Shown: positions 1 through 8,210 of the stretch, in pieces
How the letters are laid out: each line of letters opens with the position of its first letter
Numbering within the stretch: the stretch's first letter is position 1
From: Actinoplanes cyaneus
Lineage (GTDB): Bacteria; Actinomycetota; Actinomycetes; Mycobacteriales; Micromonosporaceae
Reading direction: 5' to 3'
DNA: 64,000 nucleotides
NCBI RefSeq assembly: GCF_016862095.1
Contig: NZ_BOMH01000031.1
Span: forward strand, 106,354 to 170,353
The notes under the pieces: generated by a model
Database searches by the model: none
Seen by the model: the letters and a program-made list of their open reading frames with translations, nothing else
What the model was told of the DNA's origin: nothing
Position numbers and translations under genes: made by a program

Positions 1-444
1 TACACGTCGACGAAGGACCCGCACACCGGCCACGCCCACTTCTCGGCCCGGTACACGACCGCGCAGGAGCAGGACACCGGCCCCTGGGGGCTGGAAGGGG
101 ACGACATGCCGTTGAACAGCGATGACAAGAGCTTCATCACCGGCCAGGTCAAGGCCGGCTCGATCGACGCACTGACGTTCGTGCTGTCCGAGGCGTACCG
201 GGCGGCCACCGGCAAGGCGTCCGGCCCGTCGGCCGAGGACCGGCGGGCGCGCAACTGGCGGGACTACCTGCACGGCATCCTCGGGGAGCCGGTCGACCTG
301 TCCGGCGTGCCGGCCGCGACCGCGGCCGAGGTGCTGCGGGCCCTCGGCTCCGCGTCGACCCCGGAGGACGTGGCAGCCGTCCTGCGACCGGTGCTCGGCT
401 CCAACGCGCCGGAGGTCGGCCGCATCCTGATCGGACAGCGCTGA
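1..444 (+). CDS. 3' end of a truncated CDS, possibly a peptidase/endolysin-like protein
   Basis: The reading frame is open from the first base, so only the last 147 codons lie in the window and the true start is outside it. The ATG at 106 is internal to this frame. The visible N-terminal part contains DPHTGHAHFSARYTTAQE, a His-containing stretch that loosely recalls the end of a zinc peptidase or phage-type lysin domain. It is followed by about 110 residues of soluble, Ala/Leu-rich, probably helical tail with no membrane segment. The tail is not a family I recognise. The peptidase suggestion is an inference from a few residues only. Confidence 0.6.
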   Translation, partial: YTSTKDPHTGHAHFSARYTTAQEQDTGPWGLEGDDMPLNSDDKSFITGQVKAGSIDALTFVLSEAYRAATGKASGPSAEDRRARNWRDYLHGILGEPVDLSGVPAATAAEVLRALGSASTPEDVAAVLRPVLGSNAPEVGRILIGQR

Positions 445-501
445 TCTGCGCCCCACGGCGATGATCATCGGGGAAACGGCCCCGGCCTGCCAGAATGAGG
501 C

Positions 502-1101
502 GTGATCAACGCCGGGCCGACTGTGAGTGAGCGGATCGCTCGTATCGTCTCCGAAGTTCTCGCGCCGGCGGTGCTGGTCGCGGCGCTGCTGGTCACCGTG
601 GGGTGGCACGCCGGGGAGGAACCCGGGGTCTCCCGCTGGTGGGGGCTGCCGGGCGCGATCTTCGCGGCGGTCATCCCGCTGGGTTACGTGTTGCACGGGG
701 TGCGGACCGGTCGCCTCACCGACCACCACATCCCGGACCGGGCCGCCCGCCGGCTGCCGCTGCTCTTCGGGATCGCGTCGCTGGGTGCCGGGCTGATCGT
801 GCTGGTGCTGCTCGGCGCACCCCGCGAGGTGCTGGCGCTGCTCGTCGCGGGCGGCAGCGGGCTGGTGATCTTCGCGCTGGTCACGCACTGGTGGAAGATG
901 TCGATCCACGCCGGGGTGGCGGCCGGTGCGCTGGCCACGCTGACCGCGATCTACGGGCCGGTGGCGCTGCTCGGCGCGCCGCTGGTGGTGCTCGGCGGCT
1001 GGGCTCGGGTCCGGCTGACCGCGCACACCCCCGCCCAGGTGGTGGTCGGGGCCCTGGCCGGGGCGCTGGTGGCCGGCACAATCTTCCCCGCGCTGCGTTG
1101 A
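502..1101 (+). CDS. PAP2-superfamily-like integral membrane protein
   Basis: 199 residues with about five or six hydrophobic segments. Two short motifs recall the PAP2 (phosphatidic acid phosphatase type 2) core: SIHAG near residue 134 in place of PSGH, and RLTAHTPAQV near residue 172 in place of SRxxxxxHxxxD. The first classical motif (KxxxxxxRP) is not visible, so catalysis on a lipid phosphate is uncertain. A GTG start is used. A CAGAAT hexamer lies five bases upstream, suggesting a leaderless or nearly leaderless message. The gene stands alone between the truncated first gene and a GNAT gene. Confidence 0.7.
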   Translation: MINAGPTVSERIARIVSEVLAPAVLVAALLVTVGWHAGEEPGVSRWWGLPGAIFAAVIPLGYVLHGVRTGRLTDHHIPDRAARRLPLLFGIASLGAGLIVLVLLGAPREVLALLVAGGSGLVIFALVTHWWKMSIHAGVAAGALATLTAIYGPVALLGAPLVVLGGWARVRLTAHTPAQVVVGALAGALVAGTIFPALR

Positions 1102-1134
1102 GGAAGACGAAACAGCGAAGAGCCGATTCGCCCG

Positions 1135-1140
1135 TACGGT
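1135..1140 (+). promoter_or_regulatory. Predicted -10 hexamer of a leaderless GNAT transcript
   Basis: TACGGT lies seven bases before the ATG at 1148, which puts transcription start at about the start codon. No ribosome binding site is present. Confidence 0.45.
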
Positions 1141-1147
1141 GGCAGCC

Positions 1148-1633
1148 ATGACCTTGACGATCGAGGAACGGCCCTGGGACGACCCGGCCGGCGTCGCGCT
1201 CCGTCAGGCGCAACGCGCCGAGCTGGACGCCCGTTACGGTTGCGACGACCACGAGCCCGGCGGCGCCCCGGAAGCGTCCGAGATCGACGTCTTCCTGGTC
1301 GCGACGCGCGACGGCGAGCCGGTCGGCTGCGGCGCCCTGCGGCAGCTCGACGACCACAGCGTCGAGATCAAGCGGATGTACGTGTCACCGGCGAGCCGTG
1401 GCTCCGGCGTCGCCACCGCGGTCCTGCGGGCGCTCGAGGACGCCGCGAGGCGGCGCGGCTGGACGACGATGCGGCTGGAGACCGGGACGGCGCAGCCCGA
1501 GGCGATCCGCTTCTACGAGCGCGAGGGCTACCGGGAGATCCCGTTGTACGGCAAGTATGTCGGCGCGCCGATGTCGAAGTGCTACGAACGCGTCCTGGTC
1601 ACCGCGCCCCGCGCATCCGCGGCGACGGGTTAG
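1148..1633 (+). CDS. GNAT family N-acetyltransferase
   Basis: 161 residues of a single GNAT fold, transferring an acetyl group from acetyl-CoA to an unknown amine. The acetyl-CoA loop reads SRGSGVATAVL around residue 87, the typical R/Q-x-x-G-x-G/A position. It is followed by the C-terminal half with AIRFYEREGYRE, the usual N-x-x-A-x-x-FY-x-x-x-GF/Y element. The start at 1148 is chosen over an in-frame GTG at 1139 because the predicted -10 box sits exactly upstream. The substrate cannot be inferred from the neighbours. Confidence 0.85.
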   Translation: MTLTIEERPWDDPAGVALRQAQRAELDARYGCDDHEPGGAPEASEIDVFLVATRDGEPVGCGALRQLDDHSVEIKRMYVSPASRGSGVATAVLRALEDAARRRGWTTMRLETGTAQPEAIRFYEREGYREIPLYGKYVGAPMSKCYERVLVTAPRASAATG

Positions 1634-1704
1634 GCGGGTTACGTGGTGCGACCGGGGCTGCGGCCTGGCCCGGAGCACGCTCGGAAGCGGCCGCGAGACA
1701 CCGG

Positions 1705-2163
1705 CTAGTCCGTCGCCATCGCGGAGAACGCGGCCGCGAGCTTCTTCAGGTCCAGCTCGCCCAGGTGGTCGAAGATGTGCCGCCGGACGCTGTCCAGGTG
1801 GGTCGGCCACGCCTCGCGCAGGCGTGCCAGGCCGTCGTCGGTGAGCACCGCGTTCGCGCCGCGCGCGTCCTCCTCGCACCGGATCCGCTTGAGGTAGCCC
1901 AGCGACTCCAGTTTCGCCGCGAGCCGGGTCATCCCGCTCAGTGACATGTCGCACGCCGCGGCGAGCTCGCTCATCCGCATCAGCCGGCCGGGTGTCTCGG
2001 AGAGGTGGCGCAGCACCGAGTACTCACTGAGGGACATGCGCTGCTCGTGCATCAAGTCGGCGTCCAGCGCGCGCGGCATGACGAGCAGGAACCGGCCGAG
2101 GGCGCGCATCACCGCCTCCTCCTCCGGGCTCAAGGGGACGGGAGTTCCGGATGCTGGTGGCAT
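1705..2163 (-). CDS. MarR family transcriptional regulator
   Basis: 152 residues with a winged helix-turn-helix core. LSEYSVLRHLSETPGRLMRM and SELAAACDMSLSGMTRLAAKL form the recognition region, and RIRCEEDARGANAVLTDDG is the wing. MarR proteins bind palindromic operators as dimers and usually release DNA on binding small phenolic or toxic ligands. The start is placed at the ATG at 2163 because TACGAT lies six bases upstream on this strand. A longer frame continues to 2259 but has no supporting signals. The divergent neighbour is a G5-domain protein, and any regulatory link to it is unproven. Confidence 0.9.
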   Translation of the reverse strand: MPPASGTPVPLSPEEEAVMRALGRFLLVMPRALDADLMHEQRMSLSEYSVLRHLSETPGRLMRMSELAAACDMSLSGMTRLAAKLESLGYLKRIRCEEDARGANAVLTDDGLARLREAWPTHLDSVRRHIFDHLGELDLKKLAAAFSAMATD

Positions 2164-2169
2164 CCTGCG

Positions 2170-2175
2170 ATCGTA
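2170..2175 (-). promoter_or_regulatory. Predicted -10 hexamer of the leaderless marR-type gene
   Basis: TACGAT on the minus strand, six bases before the ATG at 2163. Confidence 0.5.
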
Positions 2176-2353
2176 CGGCGACCCCGCATCCGCCTGCCCC
2201 GGGCGCGAACGGCGAGATTTCGCCTCGTAGAGGGAACGCGCCAGAAGGGTTGCGGGCACCGGCGGTCAGCATTTCGGGGGACTGTCGTTGCGTTGTCTTT
2301 CCTTCCGGACAAGTCACAATGCTTTGGTGCAAAACCAGACAACTAGTGACTCA

Positions 2354-3247
2354 ATGCAGCATCTGCTCGAGGTGCCACGAAAGTCTTGGTGGGCCCGTCT
2401 GCCGTTCGGTGTCCGCATGCTCGCCGGAACCAGCGCGCTGCTGGCACTGATCAGCGGCGGTCTGGCCACCGCGGCCGTGCTGGACAACAGCGACGAACCC
2501 GCCCAGACAGCCGAGCAGACCCTGGCCGCGGACCCCGGCGCCGCACGCCTGGAGGAGGACCCGGAGATCGTCAGCCGGGAAGCGGCCGCCGCCGAGCCGC
2601 CGCCCCGGCGGCAGGCACACGTCCCTGTGCAGCCCGCGCCGCCCGCGCCGCCGGTCGCCGGCCGGCCCGCGGGAACCGGCAGCGAGCTCAGCCGGGTCCG
2701 GGCCGAGGACCCGGCGGACCGGACCGCCCCGCGCGTGCCCCGATCGTCCCGCACGACCGCGGAGAAGCCGGCGGCGGACAAGCCGGCCGGGGCGAGCCGG
2801 ACAGCGGCGAAACCGGCCGTCACCACCCGGACCGACGTGGAGACGCAACCCATCCCGTTCCGCACCCGGGTGGTCCGCGACGACACGCTGCCGCAGGGCT
2901 TCCGCCAGGTGCGGACCATGGGAGCGCCGGGCGAGCGCACGATCCGTTACCAGGTCACCCTCGTCGACGGGAAGCCGTCCGGCCGGCGGCTGCTGGACAC
3001 CACGATCACCCGGCAGCCCGAGGAGCGCGTGATCGTCCTCGGCGTCCAGAGGAGCTGCGAGAACCTGCTGGACTGGTGCCTGCCGCTGTCCCGCAGCGCC
3101 TGCCCGCAGGAGACCGGCCCGACCGACCCCACCCCGTCGGCCACGATCGACGAGACCGGCCCGCGCGTGCTCACCGACGAGGACCTCGCGCTGCTCGACC
3201 CGGACGCGGTGGCCGACACCAGGCTGGAACCCGCCACGACGTGCTGA
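2354..3247 (+). CDS. Membrane-anchored G5-domain protein
   Basis: 297 residues. A short cytoplasmic head is followed by one hydrophobic segment (about residues 18-42), so the rest should be outside the cell. Residues 45-160 are a Pro/Ala/Arg-rich linker. A G5 domain follows at about residues 165-230 (from IPFRTRVVRDDTLPQG to EERVIVLG). G5 domains are found in resuscitation-promoting factors and other cell-wall proteins and are thought to bind glycans. The C-terminal tail carries Cys residues (SCENLLDWCLPL, SACPQE) that could form disulfides. No catalytic domain is visible. The ATG at 2354 is preferred over an upstream in-frame start at 2288 because it precedes the basic/hydrophobic signal directly. 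Confidence 0.75.
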   Translation: MQHLLEVPRKSWWARLPFGVRMLAGTSALLALISGGLATAAVLDNSDEPAQTAEQTLAADPGAARLEEDPEIVSREAAAAEPPPRRQAHVPVQPAPPAPPVAGRPAGTGSELSRVRAEDPADRTAPRVPRSSRTTAEKPAADKPAGASRTAAKPAVTTRTDVETQPIPFRTRVVRDDTLPQGFRQVRTMGAPGERTIRYQVTLVDGKPSGRRLLDTTITRQPEERVIVLGVQRSCENLLDWCLPLSRSACPQETGPTDPTPSATIDETGPRVLTDEDLALLDPDAVADTRLEPATTC

Positions 3248-3255
3248 ACCGGTCA

Positions 3256-3261
3256 TAGGCT
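3256..3261 (+). promoter_or_regulatory. Predicted -10 hexamer for the nucleotidyltransferase/peptidase pair
   Basis: TAGGCT, six bases before the ATG at 3268. Confidence 0.5.
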
Positions 3262-3267
3262 TGCCGC

Positions 3268-4101
3268 ATGGCCCTCACCGACGCCGAACTGACCGAGATG
3301 GCCCAGCGCCTGCTCACCGTCCCCGGGGTGGTCGGGGTCGTGCTGGGCGGCAGCCGGGCCCGGCAGACCCACGCGGCGGAGTCCGACACCGATCTCGGCC
3401 TGTACTACCGGGCCCCGTTCGACACCGACCGGCTCGGCGAGCTGGCCGTCGCGGTGGCCGGGGACAAGGCGCGGGTCACGGCGCCCGGCGAGTGGGGGCC
3501 GTGGGTGGACGGCGGCGGCTGGCTCCGGATCGGCGATCACCCGGTGGACTGGATCTACCGAGACCTGGACCGCGTGCATCAGTGCTGGTCACAGGCGGAG
3601 CAGGGCCGGTACGAGTTCCACGCGCAGGGCGGCCATCCACTCGGGGTGCCGGATTTCGCGTACGCGGGCGAATTGGCCCTGGGGCGCGTCCTGAGCGACC
3701 CGACCGGGGAGCTGACCACGCTGCGACGCCGCGTCCAGGTCTATCCGGGGCCGCTGGCCGAGGCGCTGGTCTCCGGGCTCTGGGAGGCGGACTTCCTGGT
3801 CGGGCTGGCCCGCAAGGGCGTCTCGCGCCTCGACACGAGTTACGTCGCGGGCTGCCTGTTCCGGCTGGTCGGCGTGTGCGCGCACGCGCTGCACGGCGCG
3901 GCCGGGCAGTGGCTGATCAACGAGAAGGGCGCGGTGGCCGCGGCCGGGCGGCTGCCGGGCGCGCCGGCGAAGTTCCCGCAGCGTGTCGACGCCGCGTTCG
4001 CCGCGATCACCAACGATCCGCTGCGCCTCACGCTCGCCATCGACATCGCCGCGGATCTGGTGCTGGAGACGACCGAGGCGTGCGCCATGATGATGCGATG
4101 A
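3268..4101 (+). CDS. Nucleotidyltransferase-fold protein
   Basis: 277 residues. The N-terminal part has the polymerase-beta-type nucleotidyltransferase signature GGSRARQTHAAESDTDLGLY (residues 28-47): a Gly-Ser pair followed by two metal-binding Asp residues in D-x-D. The C-terminal half is helical, as in KNTase/aminoglycoside-nucleotidyltransferase-like proteins. It could transfer a nucleotide to a small molecule or protein, but no substrate can be named. Its stop overlaps the start of the S51 peptidase gene (ATGA), so the two are translationally coupled. Confidence 0.85.
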   Translation: MALTDAELTEMAQRLLTVPGVVGVVLGGSRARQTHAAESDTDLGLYYRAPFDTDRLGELAVAVAGDKARVTAPGEWGPWVDGGGWLRIGDHPVDWIYRDLDRVHQCWSQAEQGRYEFHAQGGHPLGVPDFAYAGELALGRVLSDPTGELTTLRRRVQVYPGPLAEALVSGLWEADFLVGLARKGVSRLDTSYVAGCLFRLVGVCAHALHGAAGQWLINEKGAVAAAGRLPGAPAKFPQRVDAAFAAITNDPLRLTLAIDIAADLVLETTEACAMMMR

Positions 4102-4844
4102 CCGCGGACATTCCCACCATTCTGGCCACCAGCGCGAGTTTCCAGCGCGGCCGGCGTGGCAACTTCGACATCCAGCCGGGCCGGATCCACCACTTCGCGG
4201 CGGAGCTGGCCAACGCCACGAAGGCCCCGAAGATCTGCGTGCTGACCCAGGCCACCGGCGACCCCGACGCCCGCATCGGCGCGTTCTACTCGGCCTTCGC
4301 CGGGACCAAGTTCACCGTCTCCCACCTGCAGCTGTTCCCGATGCCGAACATCGAGGACATCCGCGCGCACCTGCTCGCGCAGGACGTGATCTGGGTCGAC
4401 GGCGGCAGCGTGGCGAACCTGTGCGCGGTGTGGCGGGTGCACGGGCTCGACGAGATCCTGCACGAGGCGTGGCAGGCCGGCGTCGTGATGAGCGGCGTGT
4501 CGGCGGGGTCGATCTGCTGGCACCAGGGCGGCAGCACGGACAGCTTCGGGCTGCGGCTGCGCGGGTTCACGGACGGGCTGGGCTGGTTGCCGTACAGCAA
4601 CGGGGTGCATTACGACGCCGAGGAGCAGCGCCGGCCGAAGATGCACGAGCTGATCGGGAACGGCACCCTGGGCGACGGTTTCGCCACCGACGACGGGGCC
4701 GGGCTGGTGTACCGGGGGACCTCGCTGGAGGAGGTCGTCTCGGATCGGGAAGGGCCTCGGGGGTACGAGCTCAAGCGCGCCGCCGACGGCTCCGTGGCCG
4801 AGACGCCGCTGCCGACCCGGGTGCTCCCGGAGTATCCCAACTGA
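4098..4844 (+). CDS. Peptidase E-like protein (peptidase family S51)
   Basis: 248 residues. The sequence VDGGSVANL followed by GVVMSGVSAGSICW contains the S51 nucleophile Ser in the GxSAG elbow. Family S51 includes alpha-aspartyl dipeptidase (PepE) and cyanophycinase-like enzymes. The Asp/His-containing C-terminal region (DGFATDDGAGLVYRG) fits PepE-like proteins better than the longer cyanophycinases. The ATG at 4098 overlaps the preceding stop by four bases. The frame continues far upstream, but that part is only the shadow of the nucleotidyltransferase gene. A cytoplasmic dipeptidase role is inferred from the family. Confidence 0.85.
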   Translation: MTADIPTILATSASFQRGRRGNFDIQPGRIHHFAAELANATKAPKICVLTQATGDPDARIGAFYSAFAGTKFTVSHLQLFPMPNIEDIRAHLLAQDVIWVDGGSVANLCAVWRVHGLDEILHEAWQAGVVMSGVSAGSICWHQGGSTDSFGLRLRGFTDGLGWLPYSNGVHYDAEEQRRPKMHELIGNGTLGDGFATDDGAGLVYRGTSLEEVVSDREGPRGYELKRAADGSVAETPLPTRVLPEYPN

Positions 4845-4879
4845 CCGGCCGGTGACGGCCGATCGACCCGCGCCGGAGG

Positions 4880-5083
4880 TCAGTGCAACGCGACGGTGGC
4901 CAGGCCGACGAGCACGGCCGAGAGCAGCAACGCCATCGCGACCGCGTGCGCGCCGGGGAACACGGCCGGCCGATGCGACGGGCCCCCTCCCCCGCCACCG
5001 GTCATCGGCGCGGGACTCGGATCGCTGCCGAGCAGTTCGCGGCTCGGTCGTCGCGTCAGCGGCTTCTGCAGGTGAGCCAGCAT
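4880..5083 (-). CDS. Small single-span membrane protein of unknown function
   Basis: 67 residues. A hydrophilic, Pro/Gly-rich N-terminal part is followed by one hydrophobic helix at the extreme C-terminus (HAVAMALLLSAVLVGLATVA), so it looks tail-anchored. The ATG at 5083 is chosen because GGAGG lies about eight bases upstream on the minus strand; a longer frame to 5209 lacks such a site. No family is recognised. Its small size and unremarkable composition leave some doubt that it is a real gene. Confidence 0.45.
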   Translation of the reverse strand: MLAHLQKPLTRRPSRELLGSDPSPAPMTGGGGGGPSHRPAVFPGAHAVAMALLLSAVLVGLATVALH

Positions 5084-5268
5084 CGGTGATCGCCTCCAGG
5101 GGCGGAGCATCGACAGATCGGGATGGACCTCCCGGTAGCATGCTGCGACCCGGCCGGCACCGGCAACAGTTGCCGGCGAATCCCGCTCGCGGCCGGCCCG
5201 GTTTGGCATGCCGTATCCCCCGTCCGGCCGCCGGACGCGGGCCGAACGGCCGGCACCCCAGGCCGGGG

Positions 5269-5631
5269 TCAGGAGGCGAGGCTGAGGATCAGGTTGTGTG
5301 CGTGCTGGGCCTTGTCGGAGCCGCGGAACTCGACCTCGTACACGTGCTGCCCGACCGTGATGGCGATCTCGCCACTGGAGAAGAACTGGCCGGCCCAGCT
5401 CTTGTTGCTGACGACGCTGACCGAGCTCACCTTGCCGTAGGGGATGCTCGTGATCGCGAACTTCTTACCGACGAACGACTTGTCCTGGATGATGATCCGG
5501 CGGTTGGTCAGGCCGATGAAGCCGGTGCCCACCCCGATCGCGTCGTAGACGGCGATGACCGTCTCACCCTCGAGCAGGCCACTGCGAACCTGCTCCAGCT
5601 GGCCCTTGTTGTCATAGATCTCGTCTGCCAT
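5269..5631 (-). CDS. PH-domain (bacterial pleckstrin-like) protein
   Basis: 120 residues forming one bacterial PH domain. Alternating beta-strand segments such as TVIAVYDAIGVGTGFIGLTN and RRIIIQDKSFVGKKFAIT lead into a C-terminal helix (DKAQHAHNLILSLAS). There is no signal peptide or membrane helix, so it is probably cytoplasmic. Such domains bind proteins or membranes and are rarely characterised in bacteria. It may be cotranscribed with the small gene downstream at 4880-5083, but the 185-base gap argues for separate units. Confidence 0.85.
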   Translation of the reverse strand: MADEIYDNKGQLEQVRSGLLEGETVIAVYDAIGVGTGFIGLTNRRIIIQDKSFVGKKFAITSIPYGKVSSVSVVSNKSWAGQFFSSGEIAITVGQHVYEVEFRGSDKAQHAHNLILSLAS

Positions 5632-5654
5632 GCGGCGCAGCGTAGCCGGGATCC

Positions 5655-5969
5655 CTACGGATGTTCGAGCACGGTCCGGTAGAAATCCTCGATGCGGGCC
5701 GCCAGCGTGACCTCACCGTCCGTGATGGCCTCGCCGTCGCGGTCACCCAGGCAGATCTGCGTGTGCCCATCGACGCGCCGGATCACCGGCCTGATCGCGA
5801 GGGTGTCCGCCGCCACCTTGATCCGCTCGGTCAGCGCGGCATGCTGACTGTCGTCGCACGCGAGATCGCGACGTAGCTGCACGCCGTCCCGGGTCCAGCC
5901 GCCCAACACCGCAAGGGCGTCGCTCAGATAGTCCGAGCCGGTGTTGTTCCGGCGTTTTCTAGCCCGCAT
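5655..5969 (-). CDS. Conserved-looking hypothetical protein
   Basis: 104 residues, starting with a basic stretch (MRARKRRNNTG). A compact alpha/beta region follows, including GVQLRRDLACDDSQHAALTE and VIRRVDGHTQICLGDRDGEA. There is no membrane segment and I do not recognise a family. The ATG at 5969 is preferred; a longer frame to 6116 lacks supporting signals. The gene lies 23 bases upstream of the PH-domain gene on the same strand, so the two may form an operon. Confidence 0.65.
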   Translation of the reverse strand: MRARKRRNNTGSDYLSDALAVLGGWTRDGVQLRRDLACDDSQHAALTERIKVAADTLAIRPVIRRVDGHTQICLGDRDGEAITDGEVTLAARIEDFYRTVLEHP

Positions 5970-6151
5970 GGCACCACCCCCCAAAGCGTTGTTGCCGGCT
6001 TGTGGCCGAACTGTCGCCGTGTCGTCATGGTCGGTACGCACAGTCTCGTCCGTTGGGACAGTGATGTCCACGCCCACATATCCGTGTTTGGGGGACGATC
6101 GGGGCGGCTCGGGCAACCTGATCGGCCGAGTTTTGTGCGATCTTGTTTCTC

Positions 6152-6574
6152 ATGCCGTCGGAACAGTACGTCAAACCCGCGCCGTCACCCAGGGTGATTG
6201 TGGCCGCGGTGATCATCGCGGGCGGGCGGGTGCTCGCCTGTCAGCGCAGCGCCCCGCCGGAGGCGGCCGGCAAATGGGAGTTCCCCGGCGGCAAGGTCGA
6301 GCCCGGGGAGAGCGACCAGCAGGCGCTGGCCCGGGAATGCGCCGAGGAGCTCGGCATCGCCGTCGAGGTCGGCGAGCGGGTCGGCCCGGACGTGCCGCTG
6401 GCCCACGGCCGGGCCGTGCTCCGGGTCTACGCCGTCGAGGTGCTCGACGGCGGCGTTCCGGAGGCGCTGGAGCATTCCGCCATGCGCTGGCTGGCCGTGG
6501 ACCAGTTGAACAGTGTCCCGTGGTTGCCCGCCGACGTCCCGATCGTCGCCGAGCTCCCGGCGTTGCTGGCCTAA
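6152..6574 (+). CDS. Nudix hydrolase, MutT-like (deoxy)nucleoside triphosphate pyrophosphohydrolase
   Basis: 140 residues with a full Nudix box GGKVEPGESDQQALARECAE plus EELGI (about residues 45-69), matching G-x5-E-x7-REUxEExGU. The flanking sequence (VIIAGGRVLACQRS before it, VPLAHGRAVLRVYAVE after it) is typical of small MutT enzymes that cleave nucleoside triphosphates to monophosphate and pyrophosphate. It may sanitise oxidised nucleotides, but the substrate is not proven. The ATG at 6152 is chosen over an in-frame TTG-type extension at 6143. Its stop overlaps the end of the convergent acyl-CoA ligase by four bases. Confidence 0.9.
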   Translation: MPSEQYVKPAPSPRVIVAAVIIAGGRVLACQRSAPPEAAGKWEFPGGKVEPGESDQQALARECAEELGIAVEVGERVGPDVPLAHGRAVLRVYAVEVLDGGVPEALEHSAMRWLAVDQLNSVPWLPADVPIVAELPALLA

Positions 6575-8106
6575 ACCGAGTACTGCTTGCGCAGCTCCCG
6601 CTTGAGGACCTTCATGCTGGGCCCGAGCGGGAGCGACTCGGCGAAGCGGACCTGCCGCGGGTACTTGTGCTTGCCCAGCCGTTCGCGCGACCAGTCGATC
6701 AGCTCCTGCTCGGTCAAGCCCTTGTCCTCCAGGACCACCACGGCGCAGATCTCCTCGCCGTGCGTCCCGTCCGGCACCCCGATGACCGCGACCTGCTGGA
6801 TCGCCGGGTGCCGGGCGATGACCTCCTCCACCTCGCGCGGGTAGACGTTGAAGCCGCCCCGGATGATCAGATCCTTGGTGCGGTCGACGATGCTGATGAA
6901 CCCCTCGTCGTCCTTCACGCCCAGGTCACCGGTACGGAACCAGCCGTCCACGATGGCCTCCGCGGTGGCCTCCGGCCGATTCAGGTAACCGGCGAAGATG
7001 TTGTGACCGCGGATCACGATCTCCCCCATCTCGCCCGTCGGCAGGAACTCGATGCGCTCCGGCACCTCGGGGCGCGCGATCTCCACCTCGACGCCCCAGA
7101 TCGGATGCCCGACGGTGCCGGGCTTGGCGCCGTACGCCGGCTGATTGGTCGTTGCCGTCGGTGACGTCTCGGACAGCCCGTAGCCCTCCCAGATGTGCGA
7201 CCCGAACGTCTCGGCGAAGCGCTCGAGCACCGCCACCGGCAACGACGCACCACCGGAGACGCAGAGCTTGAGCTTGGGCAGGCGCTCCGCCTTCGCCGCC
7301 GCCTCGAGCAGGCCGATGTACATGGTCGGCACCCCGTGGAAGATCGACACGTTCTCCCGCAGGATCAGCTCGATCGCCGCCTCGCCGGAGAACCGGGGCA
7401 GCAGCACGAGGGTCCCGCCGAGCCGGAACGTCGCGTTCATCCCGACCGTCTGGCCGAACGTGTGGAACAGCGGCAGGCAGCCCAGCACCACGTCCTCGCC
7501 GGTGATCGGGTGCACGTCGAAGACGTTGACCGCGGCGTTCATCACCAGGTTGAGGTTGGTGAGCAGGGCGCCCTTCGGCTTGCCCGTGGTGCCGCTGGTG
7601 TAGAGGATCACCGCGATGTCCTCGGCCTGACGGGTCACGTAGGTGTGCAGCGCCGGGACGCCGGCCGCTACCTCCTCCAGGCGCCGCGGCGGGTTCGGCA
7701 ACTCGGCCGGCAACGGGCCGACGTTCACCAGCGGCGTGCCGGAGATCTGCGCCGCGGCCGCTCCCACCTGCAGGAACGCGGAGTGCGTGACGATCAGGTC
7801 GGCCTGGCTGTCGGCGAGGACGTAGGCCACCTCCTCGGGCTGCAGCAGCAGCGACACCGGCACGACCCGGGCCCCCACGGTCAGCGCCGCGTAGTAGACC
7901 CGGGGGAAGTCGGCGACGTTCGGCAGCATCACGGCGACCGTGCTGCCCGGGCCGATGCCCAGCTCCTGCAGGCCCGCCGCGTACTCCCGGGCCTGCTGCC
8001 ACAACTCGCGGTACGTGATCCGGGCGCCCGCGTCGACCACCGCCACCTTCTCCGGGTACCGGCGCGCGCTCTCCGCCAGAACTGTCGCCAGGGACAGTGT
8101 CGTCAT
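6571..8106 (-). CDS. Long-chain fatty-acid-CoA ligase / acyl-CoA synthetase
   Basis: 511 residues of an ANL-superfamily adenylating enzyme. It activates a carboxylic acid with ATP to an acyl-adenylate and transfers the acyl group to CoA. Visible motifs are the P-loop YTSGTTGKPKG (about residue 170), GYGLSET (about 310), the TGD loop WFRTGDLG, the hinge DRTKDLIIRGGFNVYP and the catalytic Lys near the C-terminus (SMKVLKREL). The start at 8106 has a strong minus-strand site, GGAGGGGAA. The gene is divergent from a TetR-ALDH-ADH operon across an inverted repeat, which suggests a shared pathway: alcohol to aldehyde to acid to acyl-CoA. Confidence 0.92.
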   Translation of the reverse strand: MTTLSLATVLAESARRYPEKVAVVDAGARITYRELWQQAREYAAGLQELGIGPGSTVAVMLPNVADFPRVYYAALTVGARVVPVSLLLQPEEVAYVLADSQADLIVTHSAFLQVGAAAAQISGTPLVNVGPLPAELPNPPRRLEEVAAGVPALHTYVTRQAEDIAVILYTSGTTGKPKGALLTNLNLVMNAAVNVFDVHPITGEDVVLGCLPLFHTFGQTVGMNATFRLGGTLVLLPRFSGEAAIELILRENVSIFHGVPTMYIGLLEAAAKAERLPKLKLCVSGGASLPVAVLERFAETFGSHIWEGYGLSETSPTATTNQPAYGAKPGTVGHPIWGVEVEIARPEVPERIEFLPTGEMGEIVIRGHNIFAGYLNRPEATAEAIVDGWFRTGDLGVKDDEGFISIVDRTKDLIIRGGFNVYPREVEEVIARHPAIQQVAVIGVPDGTHGEEICAVVVLEDKGLTEQELIDWSRERLGKHKYPRQVRFAESLPLGPSMKVLKRELRKQYSV

Positions 8107-8141
8107 GCTGGTTCCCCTCCGAGTGATGTACGTCGCAGCTT

Positions 8142-8172
8142 GCGCATAAACTAGCGGCGTAAGTTTTTGCGC
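8142..8172. promoter_or_regulatory. Imperfect palindrome, candidate TetR operator
   Basis: GCGCATAAACTA (8142-8153) and AAGTTTTTGCGC (8161-8172) pair at ten of twelve positions across a seven-base spacer. The site lies between the divergent ligase and TetR genes, in a locally AT-rich patch, and is the obvious candidate for autoregulation and ligase control. Confidence 0.5.
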
Positions 8173-8210
8173 GTCCAGTGTTGATTTCCGATTTCCAGGG
8201 AGTTGCCAAC

